Shown: positions 1-9,329, numbered from the stretch's first letter. The stretch: DNA of 64,000 nt from Streptomyces sp. BV286 (GCF_019090165.1 NZ_JAHRIB010000095.1:25083-89082), one strand, 5' to 3'. The notes: a model not told the origin generated them from the sequence alone. Numbers and translations: made by a program.

Positions 1-140
1 GCGCAGTTCCCCGCGCCCCTAAAGGACTGCGCAGTTCCCCGCGCCCCTGAAAAGACTGCGCCGTTCCCCGCGCCCGCCAGGCGATCGCGCCGTTCCCCGT
101 GACCCCCAAAGACTGCGCCGTTCCCCGTGCCCGAAGGCGG
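1..140. repeat. Cluster of degenerate 20-bp GC-rich repeats
   Basis: At least five imperfect copies of GCGCAGTTCCCCGCGCCCCT or the GCGCCGTT variant follow each other every 27-30 bp, separated by short A-rich linkers such as AAAGGACT. The same unit recurs at 3420-3580, and inverted at 19477-19641. All three clusters sit at gene 3' ends. Here the cluster lies downstream of the minus-strand gene ending at 167. Its left end is cut by the window edge. A role in termination or RNA 3'-end stability is inference. Confidence 0.85.
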
Positions 141-166
141 TCGGGTGGGGTGAGGGGTGGGTGGGG

Positions 167-733
167 TTACTTGATCACTGTGATTTTTGTGCCGATAGTT
201 GCGAATTCCCACATTGCTCTGCCGTTGGGGCGGGACTCTCGGATTCCGCCGAGCTTCTTGGTGGGGTCGGGGGTGGCGGCCGAGCCGTCCACCGCGGCGC
301 TGAAGCCGACCGCGACGCCGTCCACGTTCGCGAAGCGGACGACGTGCTCGACGGCCACACCGTCCGTGCCGGTGATGACGCCGGAGCGCGAGGTGACGAC
401 GTACGTGTCGGGCGGCGGATCCACCGTGCCGGGCGTGACCGCGAACGTCCCCCTGACCTGATCGCCCCGACCGACCAGCCACACCCGGTCGTCGTCCACC
501 GAGTAGACGACCCGCCGGCCACTGCCCGACCCGGCGGGCAGCGCCGTGGGGTGCGCCCTGTCCCGGGGGGCCTTCGGCGCGGTGGCCGGGGAGGAGCCGG
601 AGGCCTGCGGCGAGTCCGGTCCGCCCGGTACGTGCGCCGACGCCTGGTAGGCGAGGAAGCCGATCGTGGCGAGCGCCGCCGCGGTGAGCCCGGTGACGAT
701 TCCCGAGCTGCTCCGAACCACCTTGAGTGCCAC
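167..733 (-). CDS. Secreted or membrane-anchored protein of unknown function
   Basis: The 188-residue product has an uncleaved-looking N-terminal hydrophobic segment (about residues 12-30, GIVTGLTAAALATIGFLAYQ) followed by a Pro/Ser/Ala-rich linker and a small extracytoplasmic domain. I recognise no enzyme motif. The GTG at 733 is used here. A second GTG at 721 is better placed behind GAGAGGTGG and may be the true start, giving 184 residues. The gene diverges from the tsaB operon, with about 100 bp of shared upstream DNA. The repeat cluster at 1-140 lies just beyond its stop and may end its transcript. That it is a real gene is supported by the codon bias and signal segment; the function is unknown. 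Confidence 0.7.
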   Translation of the reverse strand: MALKVVRSSSGIVTGLTAAALATIGFLAYQASAHVPGGPDSPQASGSSPATAPKAPRDRAHPTALPAGSGSGRRVVYSVDDDRVWLVGRGDQVRGTFAVTPGTVDPPPDTYVVTSRSGVITGTDGVAVEHVVRFANVDGVAVGFSAAVDGSAATPDPTKKLGGIRESRPNGRAMWEFATIGTKITVIK

Positions 734-838
734 CTCTCGTACGGCATTTGTCCGTGCTGTGCCGGTATGACGTTATCAGCAGGTGGGTGCCGGATTGAGG
801 CGGCCGTGCTCCGGGTCCGGGCGCCGTAGGCTGTTCGC

Positions 839-1495
839 GTGCTCTTGCTAGCTCTGGATACCGCCACCCCCGCAGTCACCGTCGCCCTGCATGACGGGAC
901 GTCCGTCGTCGCCGCCTCCAGCCAGGTGGACGCGCGCCGGCACGGGGAACTGCTTCTGCCGGCCGTCGACCGGGTGCTCGCCGAGGCCGGGCTGCGGCTC
1001 GACGCCGTCACCGGCATCGTCGTCGGCGTGGGCCCCGGCCCGTACACCGGGCTGAGGGTCGGCCTGATGACCGCCGACACGTTCGGGCTCGTGCTCGGAG
1101 TCCCCGTGTACGGCCTGTGCACCCTGGACGGACTCGCGTACGCCGCCGGCGACGCCCTGGCCGACGGCCCCTTCGTCGTGGCGACCGACGCCCGGCGCAA
1201 GGAGGTCTACTGGGCGCGGTACGCCGACTCCCGCACGCGCCTCACCGAGCCCGCCGTGGACCGGCCGGGGGACCTGGACATCGGAGGGCTGCCCGCCGTG
1301 GGCGCGGGAGCGCTGCTCTACCCCGACACCTTCAAGGACGCCCGCGGACCCGAGTACGTCTCGGCGGCCGCCCTCGCGTCCCTGGCGGCCGAGCGGCTGG
1401 CCGCGGGCGAGGAACTGGAGGCGCCCCGGCCCCTCTACCTGCGCCGGCCCGACGCCCAGGTGCCCAAGAACTACAAGGTGGTCACCCCCAAGTGA
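839..1495 (+). CDS. tsaB: tRNA threonylcarbamoyladenosine biosynthesis protein TsaB
   Basis: This 218-residue ASKHA-fold protein partners TsaD in forming the N6-threonylcarbamoyl modification at A37 of ANN-decoding tRNAs in the cytoplasm. It opens with the family signature LLALDTATPAVTVAL, and the central GVGPGPYTGLRVGL motif (about residues 61-74) is typical of TsaB. It lacks the metal-binding histidines of TsaD, as expected for the non-catalytic partner. The start is a GTG at 839. The stop overlaps the rimI start (GTGA, 1492-1495), so the two are translationally coupled. Length and gene order tsaB-rimI-tsaD are standard for actinobacteria. tsaE is not in the window. Confidence 0.96.
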   Translation: MLLLALDTATPAVTVALHDGTSVVAASSQVDARRHGELLLPAVDRVLAEAGLRLDAVTGIVVGVGPGPYTGLRVGLMTADTFGLVLGVPVYGLCTLDGLAYAAGDALADGPFVVATDARRKEVYWARYADSRTRLTEPAVDRPGDLDIGGLPAVGAGALLYPDTFKDARGPEYVSAAALASLAAERLAAGEELEAPRPLYLRRPDAQVPKNYKVVTPK

Positions 1496-1989
1496 CGACC
1501 GCGGTGCTGCGCGAGATGCGCTGGTGGGACATCGAGCCCGTGCTGGAACTGGAGAAGGACCTCTTCCCCGAGGACGCCTGGTCGCGGGGCATGTTCTGGT
1601 CCGACCTGGCCCACGCGCGCGGGCCGGGGGCGACACGGCGGTACGTCGTTGCCGAGAACGCCGGGCGGATCGTCGGATACGGGGGCCTCGCCTCCGCCGG
1701 GGACACCGGCGACGTACAGACCATCGCCGTCGCCCGGGAGCACTGGGGCACCGGCCTCGGCGGGCTGATCCTGACCGAACTGCTGCGGGCCGCCACCGCC
1801 TTCGAGTGCGCCGAGGTGCTGCTCGAATGCCGTGTCGACAACGTCCGCGCCCAGAAGCTGTACGAGCGCTTCGGCTTCGAGGCGATCGGTTTCCGGCGCG
1901 GCTACTACCAGCCGGGGAACGTGGACGCCCTCGTGATGCGCCTCAACGACCCGTCAACTTCCGTACAAGGAACCGAGATCAATGGCTGA
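1492..1989 (+). CDS. rimI: Ribosomal protein S18-alanine N-acetyltransferase RimI
   Basis: This 165-residue GNAT acetyltransferase would transfer acetyl from acetyl-CoA to the N-terminus of ribosomal protein S18; related enzymes also acetylate other proteins. The GNAT core is visible as [20 protein letters not shown] (motif A, acetyl-CoA binding). It is followed by the motif-B-like [20 protein letters not shown] and the RimI-typical [15 protein letters not shown] near the C terminus. The GTG at 1492 overlaps the tsaB stop. An open frame extends further upstream, but that part lies inside tsaB and has no family similarity. The 3' end overlaps the tsaD ATG at 1982 by eight bases. Tight packing of tsaB, rimI and tsaD is widespread in actinobacteria. 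Confidence 0.94.
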   Translation: MTTAVLREMRWWDIEPVLELEKDLFPEDAWSRGMFWSDLAHARGPGATRRYVVAENAGRIVGYGGLASAGDTGDVQTIAVAREHWGTGLGGLILTELLRAATAFECAEVLLECRVDNVRAQKLYERFGFEAIGFRRGYYQPGNVDALVMRLNDPSTSVQGTEING

Positions 1990-3091
1990 CGAACCTCTCG
2001 TCCTCGGCATCGAGACCTCCTGCGACGAGACCGGCGTCGGCATCGTCCGGGGCACGACACTGCTCGCGGACGCCATCGCGTCCAGCGTCGACGAGCACGC
2101 GCGCTTCGGCGGTGTGGTGCCGGAGGTCGCGTCCCGCGCGCACCTGGAGGCGATGGTGCCGACCATCGAACGGGCGCTCAAGGAGGCGGGGGTGAGCGCC
2201 AGGGACCTGGACGGGATCGCCGTCACCGCCGGGCCCGGGCTCGCGGGCGCGCTGCTCGTCGGGGTGTCGGCGGCGAAGGCGTACGCGTACGCGCTGGGGA
2301 AGCCGCTGTACGGCGTCAACCACCTCGCCTCGCACATCTGCGTGGACCAGCTGGAGCACGGCGCGCTGCCCGAACCGACGATGGCTCTCCTCGTCTCCGG
2401 CGGGCACTCCTCGCTGCTGCTGTCCTCCGACATCACGAGCGACGTACGGCCCATGGGCGCGACCATCGACGACGCGGCGGGCGAGGCCTTCGACAAGATC
2501 GCGAGGGTGCTCAACCTCGGGTTCCCCGGCGGGCCGGTCATCGACCGGTACGCCAAGGAGGGCGACCCGAACGCGATCTCGTTCCCGCGCGGGCTCACCG
2601 GGCCGCGTGACGCCGCGTACGACTTCTCCTTCTCCGGGCTGAAGACGGCCGTGGCGCGGTGGATCGAGGCCAGGCGGGCGGCGGGCGAGGAGGTGCCGGT
2701 GCGGGATGTGGCCGCGTCCTTCCAGGAGGCCGTCGTCGACGTGCTGACCCGCAAGGCCGTACGGGCCTGTCGTGACGAAGGCGTCGACCACCTGATGATC
2801 GGTGGGGGAGTCGCCGCGAACTCGCGGCTGCGGGTGCTCGCCCAGGAGCGCTGCGAGGCCGCGGGCATCCGGCTGCGGGTGCCGCGGCCGAAGCTGTGCA
2901 CCGACAACGGGGCGATGGTCGCCGCGCTCGGCGCGGAGATGGTGGCCCGGGGGCGGGCCGCCTCCGACTGGGACCTGTCGGCGGACTCCTCGCTGCCCGT
3001 CACGGACCCGCATGTCCCCGGGCGGTCGCACGACCACAGCCATGGTCATGACCATGTGCACGAGGTCAGCAAGGACAACCTGTACTCATGA
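1982..3091 (+). CDS. tsaD: tRNA N6-adenosine threonylcarbamoyltransferase TsaD
   Basis: TsaD is the catalytic ASKHA subunit that moves the threonylcarbamoyl group from TC-AMP to A37 of tRNA. The 369-residue sequence begins with the phosphate-binding [12 protein letters not shown]. It carries the paired metal ligands in NHLASH (H114 and H118), then [21 protein letters not shown] and [10 protein letters not shown], and the third ligand region [10 protein letters not shown]. All expected active-site blocks are present. The last 30 residues form an unusual His/Asp tail ([12 protein letters not shown]) beyond the normal fold. The DNA encoding it contains a perfect 16-bp palindrome at 3041-3056. 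The stop overlaps the next ATG at 3088 (ATGA). Confidence 0.97.
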   Translation: MADEPLVLGIETSCDETGVGIVRGTTLLADAIASSVDEHARFGGVVPEVASRAHLEAMVPTIERALKEAGVSARDLDGIAVTAGPGLAGALLVGVSAAKAYAYALGKPLYGVNHLASHICVDQLEHGALPEPTMALLVSGGHSSLLLSSDITSDVRPMGATIDDAAGEAFDKIARVLNLGFPGGPVIDRYAKEGDPNAISFPRGLTGPRDAAYDFSFSGLKTAVARWIEARRAAGEEVPVRDVAASFQEAVVDVLTRKAVRACRDEGVDHLMIGGGVAANSRLRVLAQERCEAAGIRLRVPRPKLCTDNGAMVAALGAEMVARGRAASDWDLSADSSLPVTDPHVPGRSHDHSHGHDHVHEVSKDNLYS

Positions 3092-3342
3092 CCGTCGCGT
3101 TGATGTGGGAGGCCCGCGCCGCACAGGGGCGGGGGGACGAGCTGCTCGCGTGGGTGCGGGAGCAGGACCTCCCGGCGCGGCCCCTGCGTCGGGAGGTCCT
3201 GCGGGCTCCGGGGGACCGGGTGCTCGTCATCACGTGGTGGGATGCCGCGTATGAGGCTGAGCTGCCCGAGTTGCCGGAGCCGGCTGGGGGGTTGGTTGCG
3301 CGGGCCGTTCATCGGTGGCGGTTCGAGTCCGTCGACGGGTAG
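3088..3342 (+). CDS. Small conserved protein coupled to tsaD
   Basis: The 84-residue cytoplasmic protein has no signal peptide or membrane segment. Its pattern ([21 protein letters not shown], then a DRVLVITWW strand) is suggestive of a small alpha/beta ferredoxin-like or antibiotic-biosynthesis-monooxygenase-like fold, but this is only an impression. Its ATG overlaps the tsaD stop (ATGA), so it is translated as the fourth gene of the tsaB-rimI-tsaD operon. The coding pattern continues to 3342, after which noncoding repeats begin. I do not recognise a function. Confidence 0.75.
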   Translation: MTVALMWEARAAQGRGDELLAWVREQDLPARPLRREVLRAPGDRVLVITWWDAAYEAELPELPEPAGGLVARAVHRWRFESVDG

Positions 3343-3343
3343 G

Positions 3344-3395
3344 GGTCCGGGTGCGTCCCGTGTGCGTCCCGGGTGCGTCCCGGGGGCGTTGGTCG
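3344..3395. repeat. Short tandem GTGCGTCCCG repeats
   Basis: Three near-identical decamer-like units (GTGCGTCCCG with a G/T variant) follow one another at about 11-12 bp spacing just downstream of the tsaD operon. They precede the larger 20-bp repeat array. No function can be assigned. Confidence 0.6.
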
Positions 3396-3419
3396 GGTGC
3401 GGGTTCGCTGTGGCCGGTC

Positions 3420-3580
3420 GCGCAGTTCCCCGCGCCCCTAAAAGATTGCGCCGTTCTCCGCGCCCCCTAAGAGAACGCGCCGTTCCCCGCGCCCCTAGAA
3501 GGCTGCGCCGTTCTCCGCGCCCGTAAGAGAACGCGTCGTTCCCCGCGCTCCTAGAAGGCTGCGTCGTTCTCCGCGCCCCT
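3420..3580. repeat. Six-copy alternating 20-bp repeat array
   Basis: Six copies start at about 3420, 3448, 3478, 3505, 3534 and 3561, with 27-30 bp spacing. Odd copies carry GTTCCCCG and even copies GTTCTCCG, so the array looks built from a duplicated two-copy unit of about 57 bp. The linkers also alternate (AGAAGGCT and AAGAGAAC types). The array lies between the convergent tsaD operon and GH3 gene and overlaps the GH3 3' end, whose stop codon at 3551-3553 lies inside a repeat copy. Confidence 0.88.
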
Positions 3581-5887
3581 GGTCTGCGGTTCCGTTTCCG
3601 TCGAGTCGCAGCGCAGGTGGCGGTCCGGGCCCGGGTGGCGTTCCGGGCCCGTCAGGGTGATGTGGGTCGTGTGGCGGGTGTCCGTGCTGGACCTGGACAG
3701 GCGCAGTTCCAGGGCGCCCGGTTCCACGACGCGCCGGCCCGCGCGGTCGGTGAACGCCGACAGGTCCGGGTGGAAGCGGAACGAGACCCGGCGGGCCTCG
3801 CCCGGGGCCAGGGTGAGGCGGTGGTAGCCGATGAGGCGGACGTCGGGGCGGGTCACCCTGGCCACCGGGTCGTGGAGGTAGAGCTGGACGACCTCCGTGC
3901 CCTCCCGGGAGCCCGTGTTGCGGACCGTGACCGACACGTCGTACGACTCGTCCGTGGTGATCTCCGCGTGCCGGTCCTCGGTGTCCTCCCAGGTGAGGTC
4001 CGTGTAGCCGAGGCCGTGGCCGAAGGGGTGGAGCGGGGTCGGGTCGAGGCTGCTGACCGCGCCGGCCAGGCCCAACGGGGGCTGGAGATAGGTCCACGGC
4101 TGGCCACCGGGGTCCTGCGGGACGCTGACGGGGAGCCTGCCCGACGGGTTCACCCGGCCCGCCAGGACACCCGCCACCGCCGGGCCGCCCTCCTCGCCGG
4201 GGAAGAACGCCTGGACCGTGCCGGCCAGTTGGTCGCGCCAGCGGCCCAGCGCGTACGGGCGGCCGGTCAGCAGGACCAGCACGACGGGCGTGCCGGTGGC
4301 GGTCAGGGTGTCGAGCAACTGGGCCTGCACGCCAGGGAGTTGCAGATCGCCGACATCGCAGCCCTCGCCCGAGGTGCCGCGGCCGAAGAGGCCCGCCCGG
4401 TCGCCGAGCACGGCCACGCAGACGTCCGCCTCGGCGGAGCGCGCGACGGCCTCCGCGAAGCCCGAGGTGTCCGGGCCGGTGGTGTCGCAGCCCTCGGTGA
4501 ACGTGATCTTGGCGTCGGGGAGCTCCGCGCGGAGGGACTCCAGCAGGGTGGCGATCTCGATGCCCGTCGGCTTGTCGGGGTGGTGCGTGCCGACGTGGGA
4601 GGGGAACGAGTAGCAGCCCAGCATGGCCAGGGCGTCGGCGGCCCGCGGGCCGACCACGGCGATCCGGGTGTCCGGGGCGAGCGGGAGCAGCCCGTCCGGG
4701 TTGGAGAGCAGGACGACGGACTTCTCGGCGAGGCGGCGGGCCAGGGCGCGGTTCGCGGCCGAGTCCAGGTCGATCGGGCCGGCCGGCTCGGGGTTCCAGT
4801 CCTCGTCAAGCAGACCCAGCTCGCACTTCTGGCGCAGGACCCGGGCCGCCGCCCGGTCCACCAGGGACTCCGGGACGTCACCGGCCCGTACCGCTTCGAC
4901 CAGCGGCTCCCCGTAGCAGCGGACCGTCGGCAGTTCGACGTCCAGCCCGGCGGCCAGGGCCGCGTGGGCGGCGCCCGCCTCGGTGCCCGCGACCCGGTGC
5001 AGGGTCTGCAGGAAACCGACGCCGAAGTAGTCGCTGACGACCGTTCCGTCGAACTTCCACTGCTCCCGCAGGACTTCGGTCAGCAGGTACGGGTCCGCGG
5101 ACGCGGGCACCCCGTCGGTGTCCGTGTACGCGGCCATCACCGAGCGGGCCCCGCCCTCGCGCAGCGCGAACTCGAACGGCGGCAGGGTGATGTCGGCGAA
5201 CTCGCGCACACCGGCCCGTACGGGGGCCAGGTTGCGGGCGCCGGCCGAGGCCGCGTACCCCGCGAAGTGCTTGAGCGTGGCGACGACCCCGGCGGACTCG
5301 AGACCGCGGACGTAGGCGGCGCCGATCGTGCCGACGAGGTACGGGTCCTCGCCGATGGTCTCCTCGACCCTGCCCCACCGCAGGTCCCGTACGACGTCCA
5401 GGACGGGGGCGAGCCCCTGGTGGACGCCGACGGAGGCGAGGTCGCGGCCGATCCGGTGGGCCATCTCCTCCACCAGGTCCGGGTCGAACGAGGCGCCCCA
5501 GGCCAGCGGCACGGGATACGCGGTGGCGCCCCACGCGGTGAAGCCGGCGAGGCACTCCTCGTGGGCGACGGCCGGGATGCCGAAGCGGCCGGCCTCACTG
5601 ATCCGGCGCTGGGCGCGGGCGAGGGCCTGCGCGCCCAGCGCCGGGTCCACGGGGGCCGTACCGAAGGAGCGGGTGAGCTGGCCCAGCCCGCGGGTGATCA
5701 CCTCGTCCCAGTCGAAGTCCGCGGTCATCTCGTCCTGGTGCGGGGCGACTCCGTCACCGTCCGTGGCGGCGCCCACCCACACGCCGTACAGCTGGGCGGC
5801 CTTCTCCTCCAGGGTCATCCGCGAGAGCAGGTCGTCGACCCGGGCTTCGGCGGGCAGGGCGGGATCACGCCAGGGGGCGGTGGTCAT
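3551..5887 (-). CDS. GH3 family beta-glycosidase (BxlA-like beta-xylosidase/beta-glucosidase)
   Basis: The 778-residue enzyme hydrolyses terminal beta-linked sugars from oligosaccharides. It has the N-terminal GH3 barrel, with KHFAGYAAS and the catalytic-nucleophile motif TVVSDYFGV. A second alpha/beta domain (around VVLLSNPDGLLPL and DVCVAVLGDRAGL) and a C-terminal fibronectin-III-like domain (SVTVRNTGSREGTEVVQLYL) follow. There is no signal peptide, so it probably acts in the cytoplasm on imported sugars. The ATG at 5887 is chosen because AGGAG sits five bases upstream; an ATG at 5941 lacks this and overlaps the permease gene. It is the last gene of a binding protein-permease-permease-GH3 operon, the same order as bxlEFGA. 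The final 30 or so residues run past the Fn3-like domain into the repeat array. Substrate (xylo- or gluco-oligosaccharide) is not settled by sequence. Confidence 0.9.
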   Translation of the reverse strand: MTTAPWRDPALPAEARVDDLLSRMTLEEKAAQLYGVWVGAATDGDGVAPHQDEMTADFDWDEVITRGLGQLTRSFGTAPVDPALGAQALARAQRRISEAGRFGIPAVAHEECLAGFTAWGATAYPVPLAWGASFDPDLVEEMAHRIGRDLASVGVHQGLAPVLDVVRDLRWGRVEETIGEDPYLVGTIGAAYVRGLESAGVVATLKHFAGYAASAGARNLAPVRAGVREFADITLPPFEFALREGGARSVMAAYTDTDGVPASADPYLLTEVLREQWKFDGTVVSDYFGVGFLQTLHRVAGTEAGAAHAALAAGLDVELPTVRCYGEPLVEAVRAGDVPESLVDRAAARVLRQKCELGLLDEDWNPEPAGPIDLDSAANRALARRLAEKSVVLLSNPDGLLPLAPDTRIAVVGPRAADALAMLGCYSFPSHVGTHHPDKPTGIEIATLLESLRAELPDAKITFTEGCDTTGPDTSGFAEAVARSAEADVCVAVLGDRAGLFGRGTSGEGCDVGDLQLPGVQAQLLDTLTATGTPVVLVLLTGRPYALGRWRDQLAGTVQAFFPGEEGGPAVAGVLAGRVNPSGRLPVSVPQDPGGQPWTYLQPPLGLAGAVSSLDPTPLHPFGHGLGYTDLTWEDTEDRHAEITTDESYDVSVTVRNTGSREGTEVVQLYLHDPVARVTRPDVRLIGYHRLTLAPGEARRVSFRFHPDLSAFTDRAGRRVVEPGALELRLSRSSTDTRHTTHITLTGPERHPGPDRHLRCDSTETEPQTRGAENDAAF

Positions 5888-5937
5888 GGAACTCCTGTCG
5901 GGGTCGGAGCCAGAGGCGGAGCCGGAGTCGGGTGGGT

Positions 5938-6843
5938 TCACTTTCCGCCCACGCCCATCAGGCCGCCGATCAGCGCGCGGCGGGCCACCAGATAGACGGC
6001 GAAGATCGGCACGCCGGAGAGGACGACCGAGGCGAGCAGGGCGGGGATGTTCACGCCGAACTGGCTGACGTAGTTGAAGAGTCCGAGGGTCAGCACGCGC
6101 GGGCCGTCGGACTGGGTGAAGATCAGCGGGAAGAGGAAGCCGTTCCAGGCCTGGAGCGCCGAGAAGATGACGACCGTGCTGATGCCGCCCTTCGCCATCG
6201 GGACGGCGAGCTGGAACAGCATCCGCTGCGGGGAGGCGCCGTCCAGGGCCATCGCCTCGTACAGCTCCTCCGAGACGTCTCGCAGCGTCCCCACGAGGAC
6301 GAGCACCGAGACCGGCATCGCGAAGGCCGCCGTCGGCAGGATGACCGCCAGCAGGCCGTCGTACAGGTCGAGTTTGGCGATCAGGAGGTACAGCGGCACG
6401 ACGACCGCCTGGGCCGGGATCGCCACGCCGAGGAGGAAGAGCCGGAAGGCCAGCCCCGACCAGCGGTTGCGGGTGCGGACGGCGACGTACGCGAGCGGGA
6501 GGGAGAGGCCGAGGACGATGGCCACGACCGAGACGGCCACGATCGCGGTGTTGCTGAGCAGATGGCCGAAGCCGCTGTTCAGCACGGTGTTGTAGTTGTC
6601 GAGCGTCGGACTCGTGGGCGGGCTCAGCGGGTTGCCGGTGAGCGCCTTGTCCTGGCTGGTGAGCGAGGCCGACAGCATCGCGTAGATCGGTACGAGGACG
6701 ACCGCGAGCCAGACGACCGAGCCCAGGCCCGCGAGGGGGTTGGCGCGTTTCGTCCAGTGCCGGCGGCGGGGCGGCGAAGGCGGCACAGGAGGACGCTCCT
6801 CGGTCTTCGCGGGGCGGGGGCGCGGCAACGTGTCGTGTGACAC
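5938..6843 (-). CDS. Carbohydrate ABC transporter permease, MalG type
   Basis: This 301-residue inner-membrane protein has six predicted membrane segments after a Pro/Arg-rich cytoplasmic N terminus. The EAA loop that docks the ATPase is visible as EELYEAMALDGASPQRMLFQLAVPM. It pairs with the MalF-type permease encoded immediately upstream (four-base gap) to form the channel for the adjacent binding protein. The start is a GTG at 6843. No ATPase gene is present; such Streptomyces importers usually share the MsiK ATPase encoded elsewhere, which is family knowledge rather than something shown here. Confidence 0.93.
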   Translation of the reverse strand: MSHDTLPRPRPAKTEERPPVPPSPPRRRHWTKRANPLAGLGSVVWLAVVLVPIYAMLSASLTSQDKALTGNPLSPPTSPTLDNYNTVLNSGFGHLLSNTAIVAVSVVAIVLGLSLPLAYVAVRTRNRWSGLAFRLFLLGVAIPAQAVVVPLYLLIAKLDLYDGLLAVILPTAAFAMPVSVLVLVGTLRDVSEELYEAMALDGASPQRMLFQLAVPMAKGGISTVVIFSALQAWNGFLFPLIFTQSDGPRVLTLGLFNYVSQFGVNIPALLASVVLSGVPIFAVYLVARRALIGGLMGVGGK

Positions 6844-6847
6844 TCCG

Positions 6848-7792
6848 TCACATCCCTTCGCGGGTGCTGCGCATGTGGCCGAAGCCGGTCAGGCGCACGA
6901 GGACCAGGGACAGACCCGTGGCCGTCAGCACCAGGAACGACGCGATGGCGCTGGCGTAGCCGAAGTCGTAACTCTTGAAGCCCGCCTCGTACATCAGGTA
7001 CGGCAGGATCGCCGTGTCCGTGCCCGGGCCGCCCTTGGTGAGGATCAGCACGGTCTCGAAGTACGTGAGCGAGCCGACGACCATCAGGACGGTGGACGTC
7101 GTGACGGTGTGGCGCAGCTGCGGGAGCGTGATCGAGAAGAACTGGCGGTAGCGGCCCGCGCCGTCGATCGCCGCCGCCTGGTAGAGCACCTCGGGTATCT
7201 GGCGGGCCCCGCCCTGGTAGATCAGGGTGTGGAAGGGGATGAACTGCCAGGCGCCGATGAAGACGATCGCGAGGAACGCGCCGTTGGAGGAACCCAGGAT
7301 GTTCTCCCGGATGATGCCGAAGTTCGGGTCGAGCAGGGCGTAGAAGAGCAGTGCGATCGCCGTCGACGAGAGCAGGAACGGGACGAAGAAGACCGCCGAG
7401 AGGATCGCCCGGTTGCGCTGGCGGCCCGCCGCCCACACGCCGAGCAGCAGGGCGATCACCGTCTGGAAGACCCAGCTCGCCGCCGTCAGCAGGACGGTGA
7501 GCCACAGGGACTGGACCATCCGGTCGTCGTCGAGCAGCTTCCGCCAGTTGTCGAGGCCGACCGGCCGCGGGTCGCCGAGGCCGTCCCAGGCGGTGAACGA
7601 GAGGTAGAAGGCCAGGCCCATCGGGACCACGGCGAAGAAGGTGAAGAAGAGGACGCCGGGAAGGGCCCAGGCGGCGTGCGGGCGGCCGACCGCGGAGGAG
7701 CCGGGTCCCTTCGGCCGAAGGGGCTCCTTCGGCCCTCCGTGCTCGCTGGCCCGGCCCTTCGCCGGGGCCTTCGTGGGGCTCGGTGCGCTCAC
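6848..7792 (-). CDS. Carbohydrate ABC transporter permease, MalF type
   Basis: The 314-residue product has a charged N-terminal tail and six membrane segments, beginning with [20 protein letters not shown]. Its EAA loop is [20 protein letters not shown]. The GTG at 7792 overlaps the TGA of the binding-protein gene (GTGA), which fixes the start and implies translational coupling. The open frame upstream of this GTG is a shadow within the binding-protein gene. Together with the MalG-type partner it forms the transmembrane part of an oligosaccharide importer. Confidence 0.93.
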   Translation of the reverse strand: MSAPSPTKAPAKGRASEHGGPKEPLRPKGPGSSAVGRPHAAWALPGVLFFTFFAVVPMGLAFYLSFTAWDGLGDPRPVGLDNWRKLLDDDRMVQSLWLTVLLTAASWVFQTVIALLLGVWAAGRQRNRAILSAVFFVPFLLSSTAIALLFYALLDPNFGIIRENILGSSNGAFLAIVFIGAWQFIPFHTLIYQGGARQIPEVLYQAAAIDGAGRYRQFFSITLPQLRHTVTTSTVLMVVGSLTYFETVLILTKGGPGTDTAILPYLMYEAGFKSYDFGYASAIASFLVLTATGLSLVLVRLTGFGHMRSTREGM

Positions 7793-9153
7793 TTCAGCTC
7801 CTTGAGCGCCGACACGAACTCGCTCGGCGAGGACTGTCCGACGAACAGTTTGTTGATCTCGGTGAGCATCGGCGTCGCGATGTCGGCGCCGAGCGCCTGG
7901 TCCCAGGAGAGCGTGAAGGCGGGTGCCTTCTCGACCATCTCGTACTGGAACCTGGCGAACTGCGGGTTGGGCGAGGCGTCGAGCAGCTCGGCCGCGCCGG
8001 CGGTCGTCGGGATGTCGCCGTTGGCGACCAGCGCCTTCGCGTACGTCTGCGAGGCGCAGTCCTTCAGGAAGGCGATCGCCGCGTCCTTGTTCTGCGTACG
8101 GGCGTTGACGGACCAGTAGTTGGTGGGGTTGCCGACGACGTTGCGGATGTCGCCGGTGCCGCCCTCGACCGTGGGGAACGCGCACCAGCCCAGGTTCTTC
8201 TTCGCGAAGGACGGGAACTTGCCGAGCTGGGTCGAGTACTCCCACGAACCCATCAGGTGCATCGCCGCCTTGCCCTTGGCGAAGACCGCGGGCGCGCCGC
8301 CGTTGACGTACGACACCGAGCTGAACTTGGAGCCGAAGACGTCGTCGTCGATCAGTTCCTTGATCGTCTCGGCGGCCTTGAGGACGGCCGGGTCGCCCCA
8401 GGCGGAGGAGTCGCCGGCCTGGATCTTCGCGAAGACCTCCGGTCCGCCGATGCGGTCGACGAGGTACTCCAGCCACATCAGCTCGGTCCAGGTGTCCGCC
8501 CCGCCGAGCGCGAACGGGGTGATCCCCGCGGCCTTCAGCTTGGCGTTGATGCCCTGCAACTCGTCCCAGGTGGTGGGCGGTTGGAGCTTGTGCTCGGCGA
8601 AGACGGACTTGTTGTAGAAGAGGATCACCGGCTGCATGCCGCGCATCGGGACGCCGTAGTGGCGGCCGCCGAGGTCACCCGCCGCGAGCACCGCGGGCAG
8701 GAAGCCGTTCTTGAGGACCGGATCGCCCTCGATGGTGTCGGTCAGGTCGAGGAGCTGCTTCGCCTCCTGGTACGCCCTGATGGAGCCGCCGCCCCAGTTG
8801 AAGAAGACGTCCGGGGCGCTCGGGGAGCCCATCGCCGTACGGAGCTTGGCCGTGTAGTCCGCGCCCGGGACCTTGACCAGCTTCACCTTGCCCTTGGCCG
8901 ACTTGGCGGCCGCGGACTTGTTGAAGCGGTCGACCGCCGCGGCCTGGACCTTCACCGCGTCGTCCCCGTACGTGAAGGCGTCGATCGTCTCGCTGCCCCC
9001 GCCGGAACCGTCACTGGAACCGCAGGCGGTGAGCCCGGTGGTGAGCAGGGTGGTGGCACCGGCGCCGAGGACCCAGCGCCTGCTGAACGTGCGGCCGCCC
9101 AGGCCTCCGCCCGTGGGCTGCCCGCCGTTGGACCGCCCGCTGATCGACTCCAT
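7789..9153 (-). CDS. Extracellular sugar-binding lipoprotein of ABC transporter
   Basis: This 454-residue solute-binding protein captures the sugar outside the membrane. The N terminus has a twin-arginine stretch ([12 protein letters not shown]) followed by a lipobox (TGLTAC), so it is probably exported, possibly by Tat, and lipidated at the cysteine. The mature part has the family-1 binding-protein pattern ([44 protein letters not shown]). The ATG at 9153 is preceded by AGAGG at normal spacing and starts just before the signal; an earlier in-frame start would add an Arg-rich stretch. It is the first gene of the importer-GH3 operon, divergent from the LacI regulator. Confidence 0.93.
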   Translation of the reverse strand: MESISGRSNGGQPTGGGLGGRTFSRRWVLGAGATTLLTTGLTACGSSDGSGGGSETIDAFTYGDDAVKVQAAAVDRFNKSAAAKSAKGKVKLVKVPGADYTAKLRTAMGSPSAPDVFFNWGGGSIRAYQEAKQLLDLTDTIEGDPVLKNGFLPAVLAAGDLGGRHYGVPMRGMQPVILFYNKSVFAEHKLQPPTTWDELQGINAKLKAAGITPFALGGADTWTELMWLEYLVDRIGGPEVFAKIQAGDSSAWGDPAVLKAAETIKELIDDDVFGSKFSSVSYVNGGAPAVFAKGKAAMHLMGSWEYSTQLGKFPSFAKKNLGWCAFPTVEGGTGDIRNVVGNPTNYWSVNARTQNKDAAIAFLKDCASQTYAKALVANGDIPTTAGAAELLDASPNPQFARFQYEMVEKAPAFTLSWDQALGADIATPMLTEINKLFVGQSSPSEFVSALKELK

Positions 9154-9295
9154 GACAGCACCTCTTCTTCTCCGACTCGCTCGCCGGCGGGGCGCCGCGA
9201 CCCGCGCCGGGAGCACGGCCGCGCCCGGCCCTCCCCGGGCCTGCGCGCGCTCGTACTCCCGACACGGACGCGCCCCCTGCGGCTCGCTCGCGTCA

Positions 9296-9329
9296 CGAAT
9301 GTTTCGGGTGGTAGTTCGAATGTTCCGGG
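9296..9329. promoter_or_regulatory. Two helically phased candidate LacI-type operators
   Basis: CGAATGTTTCGGG (9296-9308) and CGAATGTTCCGGG (9317-9329) are direct repeats exactly 21 bp apart, i.e. on the same DNA face. The first contains CGAA-TGT-TTCG, matching the CGAAACTTTCG-type palindrome associated with Streptomyces xylan-utilisation genes. They lie in the divergent region between the binding-protein gene and the LacI gene. They are probably sites of the LacI regulator; that assignment is inference. Confidence 0.6.

Noticed and set aside
3420..3580. CRISPR-like spacing of six repeats
   Set aside because: Spacers of 7-10 bp are far too short and themselves repetitive, the repeats diverge, and no cas gene is near.
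3617..5995. Plus-strand frame across the GH3 gene
   Set aside because: It is the complement of a clear GH3 enzyme and shows no domain.
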